A stretch of DNA of 64,000 nt from Hyperoodon ampullatus. Lineage: Eukaryota; Chordata; Mammalia; Artiodactyla; Ziphiidae. Below, piece by piece: positions 34,492 through 45,589 of the stretch. The first letter of the stretch is position 1, and each line of letters starts with the position of its first letter. Made by a program: the position numbers and the translations under genes. The DNA lies in the NCBI GenBank assembly GCA_949752795.1, contig OX457074.1, positions 28,195,980 through 28,259,979 on the forward strand, read 5' to 3'. The notes below the pieces were generated by a model, which saw only the letters and a program-made list of their open reading frames with translations, did not search any database and was not told the origin of the DNA.

Positions 34492-34708
34492 GGGCTTCCC
34501 TGGTGGCGCAGTGGTTGAGAGTCCGCGTGCTGATGCAGGGGACACGGGTTCGTGCCCCGGTCCAGGAAGATCCCACATGCCGAGGAGTGGCTGGGCCCGT
34601 GAGCCATGGCCACTGAGCCTGTGCGTCCAAAGCCTGTGGTCCGCAACGGGAGAGGCCACAAGAGTGAGAGGCCCGCGTACCGCAAAACAGAACAAAACAA
34701 ATAAATCC
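34492..34708 (+). repeat. CHR-family SINE, ~200-bp form
   Basis: Full-length copy with target-site duplication CTCCCAATTA at 34,482-34,491 and 34,709-34,718. The tail is degenerate ('aaaacagaacaaaacaaata'). Confidence 0.93.
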
Positions 34709-34718
34709 CTCCCAATTA

Positions 34719-35544
34719 GCATGAGATAGTGACTCAAATCCAAAATATATTTTGCTTCATCTTTTACTCTATACAAATTATCACAATTTTATTGCTTACT
34801 CAGCGTCTTTGAATTTTGTTAGTTTTATAAAATATGAAGTTTCCAAAAACTTAAAATCTTTTATTTGGAATCATGCCATGACAATAAATAAATTGCTATT
34901 ACCTAGAGGCCTAAACAGTTGAGTTTTTTCCCCTAACCCTTTTTCTGTAGACCAACATATTTCAGTAATACCATAGATTTGGAAAGAAAAGTTATTTTAA
35001 ATTAGAATAAAATTAGAGTTTCTGTTTGTTAACATTTAGGGTACCCTTTAAATACAGAATTGTAGAAAGACGGGAAGGATGTTTAACTGCCCTTTATTGC
35101 GTGATGTGATAATACATAGTGGTTTGGTGGCAAATGTCAGAATATCTCACTGGGACAGACATAAATTCTGGAATTCACTGAGCAACACTGAATTTCATTG
35201 TGATGTTAGGAATATGCCCTAATATCTTAATTCACTGGGTAAATTATTTAAGTTAGTGAATTCTAAGATTTTTCTCTTTGTTCTCTTGCTGAGTAACAAA
35301 TAGTTGTATTTTTCTTCATGGATAGTTGAAAAAAGAATGTGACTAGCTCCTTAAAAGTTTTTATATTGATTACCTATTGAAATAATATTTTGGATATATT
35401 GCGATATTGGGATATCCAACATTGGCATAAATAAAATATATTCAAATTAATTTTGCTTATTTTTATTTTTTAAAAATGTGGCTATTAGATAATTTAAAAT
35501 TACATATGTGGCTTGCATTTATGGCTCATGGTATACATATATAT
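34719..35544. other. Unannotated AT-rich DNA
   Basis: No repeat or exon recognised in about 800 bp. Confidence 0.4.
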
Positions 35545-35661
35545 ATTTTTTTGGCCACACCACGCGGCATATGGGATCTTAGTTCCGAGACCAGGGATTG
35601 AAGCCATTCCCCCTACAGTGGAAGCACGGAGTCTTAACTACTGGACCTCCAGGGAAGTCCC
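35545..35661 (-). repeat. CHR-family SINE, short form
   Basis: 'ttttttggccacaccacgcg' through 'ctggacctccagggaagtcc'. It lies at the end of a short AT run. Confidence 0.88.
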
Positions 35662-35854
35662 ATGTTAGTGTATTTTTGTTCAGTGCTGATCTGGAAGAAC
35701 AGCACTAGTGTAATTTTCTTCCATTGTAAGTAATTTGATTTTTGTTTGTCTGGATACCTTTTTACCTTTAATACTTTTTAAAAAAATACTGAGAAAATAT
35801 TGTATTAGCACTGGTCATTCTGGGCCACACCTTATGGTTGTTTTTTTCTTGATA

Positions 35855-36030
35855 TTTATTTTTATTGTGGTTAAAAATACATAACATTAAACTTACCATC
35901 TTAACCATTTTCAAGTGTACAGTTCATTAGTGTTAAAATCTCTAGAACTTTTTCTTCTTGCAAAACAAACTCTGTACCCATTAAACATGAATTCCCCTTT
36001 TCCCCTCCCACTCATACCTTATGTTTTAAA
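35855..36030 (-). mobile_element. L1 3' UTR fragment
   Basis: Antisense L1 tail: 'aaaaatacataacattaaac', 'cattttcaagtgtacagttc', 'gcaaaacaaactctgtaccc'. It matches the same region as the element at 48,870. Confidence 0.65.
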
Positions 36031-37695
36031 TATAATTTGGTTAAGAAGTTATAGCCAACTAATAACGGAAAGCTTGCAGGTTATCTACTAGTCCTATGTT
36101 TTTTCCTGTTAGCAAACAGGCAAAGAAGTGTTTTAGTGCAGTTCTTTTTCCCCTGCCGTTTCTGATTTTAGAGCGCAGTTCACACTAAGAAGCAAAAATG
36201 TGTGCAAATTGTCCAGAAGGCATTTTTTTCAAGGATTGTTAGCGTGTTTGGTGCTCCCATCTGCTGATGTGGCTGCTCTAGGTCACTGTGCCCTGATCCA
36301 CACCTCTGGGCAGCCTGGGCACACAGACAGGATGCTTTAGCTAGGCTGCAGATAGCAAGTTTGCTCTCCCTCTAGTCTAACTGGGGTTATTAGTGAGGTA
36401 CATTTCAAAGAGAGGAAAAAACAAAATTTCAGTTGTCTTAAGTTTAATTTTCCTTTTACCTGATGAGGCATTTCTATTTTAAGTGCACCAAGGAAGATGA
36501 GCTTTTCCCAGGAACGTGGCATTGACGCCTCTCCTGAAATGAAAACTCCCCTTTTCATTTGCGGATTATTGACCTTAAGTTTAGGTCTTTGTATATGTGT
36601 GCTCTTGATTTCTAATGCTACAGTTAGCTCTGCACTGCTTTCTGGATGATTCCTTTTAATGTCACAGCTCCCCCCAGAATGGCATTTCCAATAGAACACT
36701 GTCGTCTTTAACACTTTAACCCTGAGGCCATTAGTGCTCTTCTCTTGCTAGGATCAAATCTCCGTGGATTTCATTGTCCCCACATCCCCCACCTGACTGC
36801 TCCCAGGTACTGGAAACTCAGCGTGTCCCACATTGAGCTCAAACTGTACCACTCCAGACACCAAACCTGCTTCTCCTGGTTCTTTATTCATGATTTGGGC
36901 AAGTCATCCATCCATCAATGTGAACATCTTTCCCTTTTCTAATTTCACCTAATGTATAATAAATGTATAATGTCTAGTGTATAAAAAATATATTTTACTA
37001 AGGTTCAACAGTAAATGACAAATTCTTTGAGATGGCTGCATCTGCTTATGGCAACTAGGCACCTCCCCTCTCTATAAATTATGCACGTGGAAAATAGGGC
37101 TAGTAAGTGCTAGACATAAATAATTGATAATTAAGCTTTCCTAAATGATGAATCGCACTGTTGTATCACTGCAGATGGCTGCCGTGTGTGTTTTCGTTTT
37201 GATGGGTAACTTTCAAGGGTTCCTCAGTGATTGCTTTGGTTTTGGCTGCTGTTACTCTCAAGTAATGTTTTCCTGCTTGTTATTTAATTAAAGAATTGCC
37301 TCACTTTGTGGCGAGTGATTTTATCACGTTGTTTTGTTTAATAAATATTTCTAGACTAAAGCAGCTCCATGTGTAGAAAAACCAAAAAATGAACATTTGA
37401 TTCCATTTTTCTCTTAGAACTTTCTTCTCTGTCTTCCTTGCTGTGGCTTCTTCACAGGCTGAAATTGCTGAATCTCATTTTTTAAAGAGTTTGCTGTATA
37501 CCTAATACATTGAAACATTTACCTGAGCCGTATAACACATAAAGAAGACTTTTGCCGATTCATAAGTTCTTTGTATTAATCTAAGAACTGGGGTATATGA
37601 GAGCATCGATAAAGTATGTTATGTTAGGAGTCATTCACTTTGAACAGCTTGCCTTTGTGGGAGAATTAGATTATAGAAATGTGGCTAAAGAAGCA
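36031..37695. other. Unannotated unique-looking DNA
   Basis: About 1.6 kb without a clear repeat. The 125-codon minus-strand frame at 36,337-36,714 has no family signature and no splice support. About 36,730-36,950 ('acatccccca', 'cattgagctcaaactgtacc') could be an L2 internal fragment. Confidence 0.4.
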
Positions 37696-37696
37696 T

Positions 37697-38470
37697 TTTT
37701 TTTCTGGAAGGGGTGTGGTGAAAAGGGAACCCTCCTGCACTGTTGGTAGGAATGTAAATTGGTACAGCCACTATGGAGAACAGTATGGAGGTTCCATATA
37801 AAACTAAAAATAGAACTACCATAGGACCCATCAACCCCACTACTGGGCATATACCCAGAGAAGACCGTAATTCAGAAAGAGACATGTACCACAATGTTCA
37901 TTGCAGCACTATTTACAATAGCCAGGACATGGAACCAAACTAAATGTCCATCAACAGATGAATGGATAAAGGAAGATGTGGCACATATATACAATGGAAT
38001 ATTACTCAGCCATAAAAAGAAATGAAACTGAGTTATTTGTAGTGAGGTGGATAGACCTAGAGTATGTCATACAGAGTGAAGTAAGTCAGAAAGAGAAAAA
38101 AATGCTGTATGCTAAGGCATATATATGGAATCTAATAAAAAATGGTACTGATGAACCTAGTTGCAGGGCAGGAATAAAGAGGTAGGCATAGAGAATGGAC
38201 TTGCGGACTTGGGGTGAGAGTAGCATTGACGTATATACACTACTGAATGTAAAATAGTTGGCTGGTGGGAAGCAGCAGCATAGCACAGGGAGATCAGCTC
38301 GGTGCCTTGTGATGACCTAGAGGGGTGGGATAGGGAGGGTGGGAGGGAGGCTCAAGAGGGAGTGGATATGGGGACATGTATGCGTATGGGTGATTCGCGT
38401 TGTTGTGCAACAGAAACTAACAGTATTGTGAAGCAATTATACTCCTATAAAGATCTATTTTTTTTAAAAA
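37697..38470 (+). mobile_element. Young-type L1 LINE, 3' end
   Basis: Close to the whale/cattle L1 3' end: 'gaagggg tgtggtgaaaagg', 'ggtacagccactatggagaa', 'gaatattactcagccataaa', 'ataaagaggtaggcatagag', 'gcacagggagatcagctcgg' and 'caattatactcctataaaga', then an A-rich tail. A 69-codon open stretch at 37,976-38,185 is the ORF2 C-terminal end. The element is 5'-truncated to about 770 bp and cannot move by itself. Confidence 0.92.
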
Positions 38471-38477
38471 AAGCATG

Positions 38478-38670
38478 TTTTTAATTGAAGTATAGTTGAT
38501 TTACAAAGTGTTCATTTCTGCTGTACAGCAAAGTGACTCAGTTATACATATACATACATTCTTTTTTCTATTCTTTTCCACTATGGTTTATCACAGGATA
38601 TTGAATATAGTCCCCTTTGCTATGCAGTAGGCCCTTGTTGTTTATCCATTCTATGAGAACCATTCGTTTA
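38478..38670 (-). mobile_element. L1 LINE 3' end fragment
   Basis: 'ttaattgaagtatagttgat', 'tctgctgtacagcaaagtga', 'tcacaggatattgaatatag' and 'gcagtaggcccttgttgttt' are the reverse complement of an L1 3' UTR. It abuts the plus-strand L1 tail-to-tail. Confidence 0.85.
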
Positions 38671-39323
38671 ATCATCAGATTTGGAAAGTGTTCCCAGATG
38701 GAATGTGCAGTGTTACCCAAGCCTCCCTTGGTGACTTAGTGCCATCACGTCCTGGCACGGTTCTTCCTTCTATCTGGATAAGGCAGATGGGGATTCTGAC
38801 CCTGACTGCTGATTGCATCTGGTTAGTGTAGAGTTGAAAATATCCCTGCCTCCTGGTTGGTCAAGGTGGGGCAAAGAGAGCCTGTGTGACTGATGTCCCT
38901 GTAACCTTGGCCATTAGCACTGCTAATGAATTTGAGACTAGGGTTTGTGTAAGTGTCTATATCTTTCATAGCACTAAACCTGTCCAATTAAACTACATAA
39001 TCTATGTGGAAGTTGGTATCTAAAGCCTGGGGCAGTATTATTTAAATTTGTATTTTCCTATTAAACAATCATTTTGAAACAAATATGAAAAACAAAGAGC
39101 CTTCATTGTAGAGGGTTATGGATGTATACACATAGGTAGGTAGGTGCTGAGACTTCTGTGTATAGGTATGAGCTGGCTTATGAAAAATCTTGGCAAAGAA
39201 ACGTATGTGTGTATGCATGCTGATACCTGCAGATAAGATTCCTGAATAGGTGGAGAACAAAGAATAACAGCTTCCAGTGTAAGGAAAAAAATCAGGAACA
39301 AAACACATATATATGTTCATTAA

Positions 39324-39325
<2 letters not shown>
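38671..39325. other. Unannotated unique-looking DNA
   Basis: No repeat or exon recognised. Open frames of 85 and 61 codons near 39,070-39,320 (minus) look accidental. Confidence 0.4.

Positions 39326-39388
<63 letters not shown>
39326..39388 (+). repeat. (CT)n followed by (AT)n microsatellite
   Basis: About 34 bp of CT repeats directly followed by about 26 bp of AT repeats. Both tracts are uninterrupted. Confidence 0.95.
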
Positions 39389-39391
<3 letters not shown>

Positions 39392-39407
39392 ATATATATA
39401 TGGTAAA
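39386..39407. other. Perfect 22-bp inverted repeat
   Basis: TTTACCATATA is followed directly by its exact reverse complement at the end of the (AT)n tract. It could extrude as a hairpin. A function is unknown. Confidence 0.8.
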
Positions 39408-39655
39408 GGTTCAATTAAGAATGTCACAAGGAATACGGTGATCTATTTTATATTTGGTATCTTGGGTTCTCATTGCTATGATTTTGCTTATTTTGTGCCA
39501 TTATCTCCAATCAAGAGAAGAAAATTTTCCTAGGGTTAGAAATTGCTCTAATTGTTTGTTGAAGGGTTAACCTTTTTTTTTTTTTCTGCATCAGCTTTTT
39601 CACTTGGCTTAGTTTGACTGGTTTCTGTTTGATTTTTCTGTCTCTCGCCCTCTAG

Positions 39656-39825
39656 GACGCTATTTTGCCAGCCACTTCATTATGGGAGGAGAGAAGTTTG
39701 ATTCAACTCATCCCGAAGGCTACCTGCTATCTGAACTTTCTGGGAAACAGACGAGTTGCAGTATGATTGTAATCCATTTACATCCACGCGGGGCTAAGTG
39801 GCCCAAGTCAAATGGTCTTGTCAAA
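39656..39825 (+). pseudogene. Relic RNF157-like second coding exon (not intact)
   Basis: From 39,658 the frame encodes R, then YFASHFIMGGEKFD and STHPEGYL up to 39,726. As I recall the family, this is the conserved start of the second coding exon of RNF157 (MGRN1 differs at several of these positions). RNF157 and MGRN1 are RING-type E3 ubiquitin ligases; this segment lies before their RING domain. Upstream, a long pyrimidine run and 'cgccctctag' form a convincing splice acceptor at 39,655, so the copy kept intron sequence and is not a retroposed mRNA copy. After the matching part, only 4 nt occur where 18 nt are expected before LNFLGNR, a 14-nt loss that shifts the frame. The shifted frame stops at 39,764-39,766. 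In the original frame GLVK is followed by ATAAGT at 39,826, perhaps a decayed GTAAGT donor. No other RNF157 exon was seen in the window. Confidence 0.6.
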
Positions 39826-40019
39826 ATAAGTTTGTAATTGCTGGTTCAGCAGTGTTTGTAGCTTGGTCTGAGTTGAGAGGGGCCCTGGGAGCCAGACTGC
39901 AGCCTCTTTGATGGATCAGGGTCTCCTGGCACTAGAGGCCGCCCCGTGGAAAAGTACAGAGTCTGCCTGAGGCCGAGGACAGCTCACAAAACCCAGCTCT
40001 CCTAGGGATCGGAAGCTCT

Positions 40020-40275
40020 GCCTAAATGCCACCTCTGCAGACTGCCCTTGCCCAGCCCCTATCTGGCCCTCACCTCGCTTTTCGTTCCTCTTCATAGCAC
40101 TTAATACCATATAAGCGTTTATTTCTCTGTCTCCTCCTGTTTATTATCTGCCTTCCCCATCAGAAGGTACATTTCACAGGGCAAGGGCTGTCCTACTGCT
40201 GCATCCCAGCACCCAGGACAAAACCTGGGGCATTATGAGAAGCCCTTAATAAAGATCTGTTGAATGAATGACTCA
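40020..40275 (+). repeat. L2 LINE 3' end
   Basis: 'gccctcacctcgcttttcgt', 'cttcatagcacttaatacca', 'aaggtacatttcacagggca' and 'gatctgttgaatgaatgact' follow the L2 3' order. Confidence 0.75.
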
Positions 40276-40299
40276 AAAAGTTCCCCTTGATATCTGATC

Positions 40300-40720
40300 T
40301 GCTATCAGACTGTCTCTCTCTCCATTCATTCATCTCATTCCATAAATGTTTATGGAGCATTTTCTCTGCACCCAGCCTGAGGCTTTGTAATAATAGCTTC
40401 CATATGGCAATTGAATGTCTGCTGTGTGCTAAGGAAGGCCCTAGAGACTTCTCAGACATTATTCCTAATCTTCACAAAGACCCACCTGACAGAGGATTTA
40501 TTATCAATCCCATTTTGTAAGTGAGAGAAGTGAGGTTGCAAGAAAACTGTGTTTCCAAGAGGTGAACAGCAGTAATAGCCTTATACGAAGTGCATACTAT
40601 GTTCTGGGCCCTGTTCGAAGTGCTTTACAGAAAGTTTTCCCAAAGTCACATAACTAGATCTGCCTAGCCAGAGATCCATAACCTTTCCACTGCTTCTCAT
40701 GCTTCAAAATATCCTGCCTT
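40300..40720 (+). repeat. Ancient mammal-wide repeat(s)
   Basis: 'aaatgtttatggagcatttt', 'ttgtaagtgagagaagtgag' and 'cccaaagtcacataactaga' are diverged parts of the 'aggaaactgaggcacagag' class of old repeats, possibly two copies end to end. Confidence 0.45.
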
Positions 40721-40959
40721 TCTCCAGAAACTCCTAGTTTAGTGGGGCAGACAAAACATAGGAACAGGAAAGGTTTCAGTTGCACGCAAGGCCCGAAGGG
40801 ATGTGATTCTGTAGGAATAGGGAGTGTGGGAGGGGAGTGGCAAGGGCAGATGCTTCGGTGCTGGTGTGGAGAACAAGGCCTTGGAGGATGGCTGGGTGTT
40901 CACGAGGCGGGTGGGAAAGGGGCTTCCCGGGAGTGAGGTGCAGAGCACAGGCCTGCAAG

Positions 40960-41110
40960 CATTCACGTTTCTGTTGAATCAGCGACCATTTACTGAGAAA
41001 CTACCATGGACCAGGTACTGTGATAGGCGCTGGGGATACAAAGCTGAAATGAGCATGGTTTGTTCCTCCCCTGGAACAAGTGAGGAAGCCAGTCTGGCGG
41101 GAGTGGACCT
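40960..41110 (+). repeat. Ancient mammal-wide repeat
   Basis: 'catttactgagaaactacca' and 'tgataggcgctggggataca' match a common old repeat that begins 'tttattgagcacctactatg'. No family name assigned. Confidence 0.5.
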
Positions 41111-41241
41111 TTCCTGATGGCGAAACAAGATTGGAAAGGTAGGTGGGGACTCCATTACCTCGAGACGTTTTCCACTCTCTCCTGTAGGCTCTGGGGAATA
41201 CTGAAAGTTTTTAGGCAGATATGTGCCCTGGAGATATTATC

Positions 41242-41269
41242 TGTTTGTTTGTTTGTTTGTTTGTTTTTT
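41242..41269 (+). repeat. (TTTG)n microsatellite
   Basis: Six to seven perfect GTTT units at about 41,242-41,267, in otherwise unannotated DNA. Confidence 0.9.
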
Positions 41270-41740
41270 AGGAAGGTTAATCTGGTGACTCTTCCATCTG
41301 GAGCTTTAATTTAAAAACGTTGTTGTTGGTGGTTGTGGTTTTCATTGTTTTCTTCCTTTCTATCTAGGGTGACAATCCTCCCCTTCAACACCTTCTAATT
41401 CTGAGACCAATAGTACTTTAGAAACTACCAAGTCCTTTCTGCTTCAGATTCACTTATGACAGCTCACACTCATCAAATGTCTGTTCTCTGATTTTGCTGC
41501 TACTACCTTAGCCATTAGAGTGGAAAGATTTTTTTTTTTCTGATTGAGCCAGATAAGTACTCTTCCTCATTCACCGAGAGTCAGCTTATGCCTGGAAAAT
41601 GCCCTTTCTTCTCACATGGACTTGCTGTTTGCATCCATTTCTTCCTCCCTTTTTTCTTTCCTCTGGTGTCAGAATAGTTTATGTACTTTAAAAAAGTGTA
41701 GTTGTTTTTTTTTTACCTTTTCAGGACATAAAGATTATTT
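41270..41740. other. Unannotated T-rich DNA
   Basis: No exon or repeat family recognised. The start of the 136-codon frame at 41,544-41,954 runs into the SINE that follows, so it is not a gene. Confidence 0.4.
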
Positions 41741-41742
41741 TA

Positions 41743-42054
41743 TTTATTTATTTTTGGCTGCTTTGTGTCTTTGTTGCTGTGCGTGGCTTTCTCTAGTCGC
41801 GGTGAGCGGGGGCTGCTCTTTATTGTGGTGCGTGGGCTTCTCATTGCAGTGGCTTCTCTTGTTGCAGAGCACGGGTTCTAGGCACGTGGGCTTCAGTAGT
41901 TGTGGCTCGTGGGCTCTAGAGCGCAGGCTCAGTAGTTGTGGTGCACGGGCTTAGCTGCTCTGCAGCATGTGGGATCTTCCCGGAGCAGGGCTCGAACCCA
42001 TGTCCCCTGCATTGGCAGGCAGATTCTTAACCACTGCACCACCAGAGACGTCTC
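41743..42054 (-). repeat. CHR-family SINE, long form
   Basis: Full length, 'tatttatttttggctgcttt' to 'ccaccagagacg'. Target-site duplication AAAGATTATTTTA at 41,730-41,742, with one mismatch in the copy at 42,055-42,067. Confidence 0.92.
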
Positions 42055-42439
42055 AAAGATGATTTTAAAACAAGGGAACACTCATTTAGGTTCATTTTGA
42101 GGTTTATGCCAGCTAACAAACCTTCGCAAAGTTTAACCGCCTTGTTTACACTTCTCTGTGAGCCTGTGAATGACTGAGCTCTTCCAGGAGCACAGGAGAG
42201 CAGACTTGACCTTCACTTGCAGGCTGTCTCCCAAAGGAGCATCAACACTGGCCGTTTTGTTGTTGTTTTTATGAAGTAGTCATTAACTGTGCTTCATGTT
42301 GCACAGAGCAAATATTTTCAAAAGGCTTCATGATTTCATGTTAAGAAAGCAAATCAGGGTCACTTCAAAGAGGGAGGTAGAAGCAGAGAACACAGAAGAA
42401 ATGTGGCACATTTCCCTTTGCTTTCCCCCTTTCTTAGTT

Positions 42440-42680
42440 AATAATAATAATAGCTAACATTTATTGAACACTTACTGTTTGCCAGGCCTGGTTGTTCTAA
42501 GCTCTCCATACATGTTCTCTCGCTGTGTTCTCACCCTAATGAGTAGGGTCCTGATTTGACAGATGAAGAACAAAGAGACACAAAGAATTGAAACAAAGAT
42601 CGCAAAGCCTGGAAGTGACTAAATCGGGATTTGATCCCAGCAGTCCAGCTCCAGAGCCTGGGGTCCTCTGCCCTTTCCTG
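42440..42680 (+). repeat. Ancient mammal-wide repeat
   Basis: A good copy: 'ataatagctaacatttattg', 'tctctcgctgtgttctcacc', 'ctgatttgacagatgaagaa', 'gcaaagcctggaagtgacta' and 'tccagctccagagcctgggg' in order. Same family as 7,550 and 17,185. Confidence 0.6.
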
Positions 42681-44224
42681 CTGGTCAGGTCAGGTGCACT
42701 CAGGACCCCTGCGCATGTCCTGTCTGTGAATCTGTCTAAGTAGATCATCAAGTGAGGTTTGTGAGATATGGAGACACAACCATCCGAAAGTAGCCAGCAT
42801 GGCCATGACATGTTCTCCTGAGTGTCTCTTGACAGAGTCCATATCTGGTGTGTAATTCCACCTGCCGACCTGACCTGGGGAGTCCGCCGTTACCGCACGT
42901 CAGCTTGTTTAGGGGAAGGCACATCGATTGAAGGTTGACTGGTCGCTTGAGTTCTGCAGAGCTGACCTCTACTCTCTAGTAACGTATCTCGGTGTCGGTA
43001 AATGGGCGTCAGGTTGCAGAGGAAAGAGAACAGCCTTATAAAGCCATCCAGCATCTCCAGGCAGGAACAGCACCTCTTTCCAGAGAGATGGGGACAAAAT
43101 ATGTTGAAATAAATTATTAGATTAAATTATAAATGCCATAGACTTCCTGGCTTCTGGGTCTTGTTTTTCCTGTCATTTCTGAATGATCAGACTAAGATGA
43201 GTACCATTCAGTTCTCACTCAGCCTGTAGTTTTTACTGGAGCTGATCTCCCACTTAGGATAAATCATCAAAGTCAAATGTATTATCAAGTCTTCAGGTCA
43301 GATTTAAAGAACCAGATACATATAGAAGGATGTATATATAGAAGGATGGTTGAAGAGAGGTTGGAATCAAGATTGGAAGTTTTACGTACCTTAAACTCTT
43401 TTCAACCTTGGCAAGTCTATCACTCAGGCTCTCAAATTACCCACTTGTAAAGTGGAGGCAGTTCTGACTTTATAGGAATGTCATGCTTGAAAAATGCATT
43501 GCAACTGCTGGATGCAAAGAAGTATGGAGCAAGGTTAGCTGCACTCACTAGGCTTTCAGGTTGGTTATTTCTGCAGTTACTGATAGTTCTGGGTGGAGAG
43601 AATACCCACTGTTTTTTAAGCAACTGTCTTAAGTAGTGAACACGGCTTCTGAAGGCCTTTCTGCCCCGGTCCCTTTATAGTGGAGATAAGATGGTTGTGT
43701 TTGTACATCACAGTTGAGTAAAGGCCATTCCTCCCCTTCTTAGGTGGCAGAAGAGCTGGTGCTGATTTTTTTGGTCCTTTATTGCATTAGATCTTATTTT
43801 GTTGAGGTAAATTACTGCTAAAACTCTAAATTATTTGGAGGCTTAGTGACCTTAGGATTGTCAGATATCAAGTGTTCTCTTGACTCTCCCGGAGTTCAGA
43901 TCTCTCCTGTCATCTGAGAGGAAGCAGCTGAGTTTTCGTTGGGCCCCTAATACTCCACATCCTCTTGTGTGTTTTGTCACTTCTTCCTCATGCTCCCTAC
44001 AGCCAGGCTGCACAGCTGGTGTTAAGAGCCAAGGAACACACAGGTGGGCTTTCCTTCTTCCTCTCATAGAGGTGAACCCCCACGTTGTGCTTAAATCCAG
44101 TTGCCATAAACTGAACGCTTTTATTCACATATGGGCAAGGGAGAGCAAGTTAGTTAAAGGAACTTGGTGATATATCCATTTATGAAGCAGGATTTTACAC
44201 ATACAGAGCTTTGTGTTAGCCATG
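42681..44224. other. Unannotated, with a CpG-rich islet
   Basis: Mostly unique-looking. Between about 42,866 and 43,008 there are 11 CpG dinucleotides in about 145 bp, in non-repeat DNA (see findings). No exon recognised. The 96- and 68-codon frames near 43,860-44,170 have no signature. Confidence 0.4.
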
Positions 44225-44640
44225 GTGCCATTTATTCATTCAGTAAATACCTGTGAGTCATATATTGGGCTTGCAACTGGGAATGCAAAGGTGAGAAGGA
44301 TTTGGCTCCTGCCCCGAGGAGCTCTGACAGAGTGGGGTGGGCAGATTGCCCCTGACTGTGATGGATCATGGTAAGTTCTCCGAGAGAGACAGGGCCAGAG
44401 TAACCTGAAAGCACTGGGAAGTGGGGATCCCCTCCGCCCAGGGAACTGGCTCTGAGAGAGGAGTCCTGGAACCTGGAGGGATGAGCAGGCCTTCCCGGGT
44501 GGAGACTGGGAAGGTCATTAAGGCAGAATTCACAAGCACTGCGAGAAAGCACAAAGATGCAGAAGTGCACATCGGGCTTCCAGAATGGCAAGTAGTCTGT
44601 AAGGACTGGATCGTGAGGGATGTTGGTGGGAGATGAGTTT
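44225..44640 (+). repeat. Ancient mammal-wide repeat
   Basis: 'catttattcattcagtaaat', 'tgggaatgcaaaggtgagaa', 'cctgccccgaggagctctga' and later 'ggagactgggaaggtcatta' follow one common old repeat (same class as 40,960). The 119-codon minus-strand frame over it is accidental. Confidence 0.5.
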
Positions 44641-44827
44641 GGAAAGACAAACTGGGCCCGTGTTCAAAGGGCTGTGACTATTGTACTGAGAAGCTTATAC
44701 TCTTCTATGGCAGTAGAGAAGGTCATAGTCATGAGTGGCTTTGCCGTTGACTAGCTTTGTGGTGTAGGTTAAGGTATTGGCCATCACTGAGCCTCTGTTT
44801 CCCCATCTATAAAAATACCCATCTTGG

Positions 44828-45030
44828 GGCTTCCCTGGTAGCGCAGTGGTTGAGAGTCCTCCTGCCGATGCAGGGGACACGGGATCATGCCCCGGTCCAG
44901 GAAGATCCTACATGCCGTGGAGCAGCTAGGCCCGTGAGCCATTGCCGCTGAGTCTGCGTGTCCGGAGCCTGTGCTCCACAACGGGAGAGGCCACAACAGT
45001 GAGAGGCCCGCGTACTGAAAAAAAAAAATA
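44828..45030 (+). repeat. CHR-family SINE, ~200-bp form (stacked insertion 1)
   Basis: Full length, flanked by CATCTTGG at 44,820-44,827 and 45,031-45,038. The right flank copy is immediately followed by another SINE. Confidence 0.9.
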
Positions 45031-45036
45031 CATCTT

Positions 45037-45184
45037 GGGAATTCCCCGGTGGTCCAGTGTTTAGGACTCCATGCTCTCACTGCTGCAGGCCTGGGTTCAA
45101 TCCCTGGTCAGGGAACTAAGATCCCACAAGCCACACAGTGCAGCCAAAAAATTAAAAATTAAAAAAAAAAACTTAAAAAAAATC
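45037..45184 (+). repeat. CHR-family SINE, short form (stacked insertion 2)
   Basis: 'gggaattccccggtggtcca' to 'cacacagtgcagcc' plus an A-rich tail. A third copy of CATCTTG follows at 45,185-45,191, showing both SINEs entered the same short target. Confidence 0.9.
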
Positions 45185-45191
45185 CATCTTG

Positions 45192-45589
45192 CTGGAATAT
45201 TTTCAGAATTCAAATAATGACAACTATTGTGATTTGATTTCCATTTTAGAAAGTTAGCTCTTTAAATCAACTCACAGTGTAGAGTGAATCAGAAAGGGAG
45301 GAGATTAAGGAGACCAGTTAAGAGGTCGTAGTTTTAGTTAAGAATGAAAACTACCTGAACTAGGATAGCAGCATTAAAAAATAAGGATGGTGCAGATTCA
45401 AAAGTTGTGGGCAGTGTGAGTTGAGGGAAGGGGAGAAGTTAGGGCAGAGGACACGGAGGAGCAGCCCCTGGGGGCAGCTACCACTTAAATGGGATCCTCT
45501 GCACGGGTTCTGTCTGCAGGTTGGTTTGTGCCCAGGCCCCAGTGTAACCAGACCGGTTGGTCACAAGTACCCCAGCATCTACTGCCTTG
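45192..45589. other. Unannotated DNA
   Basis: No repeat or exon recognised. Confidence 0.4.

Noticed and set aside
36337..36714. 125-codon minus-strand frame
   Set aside because: No recognisable family, no acceptor or donor in phase and no supporting context.
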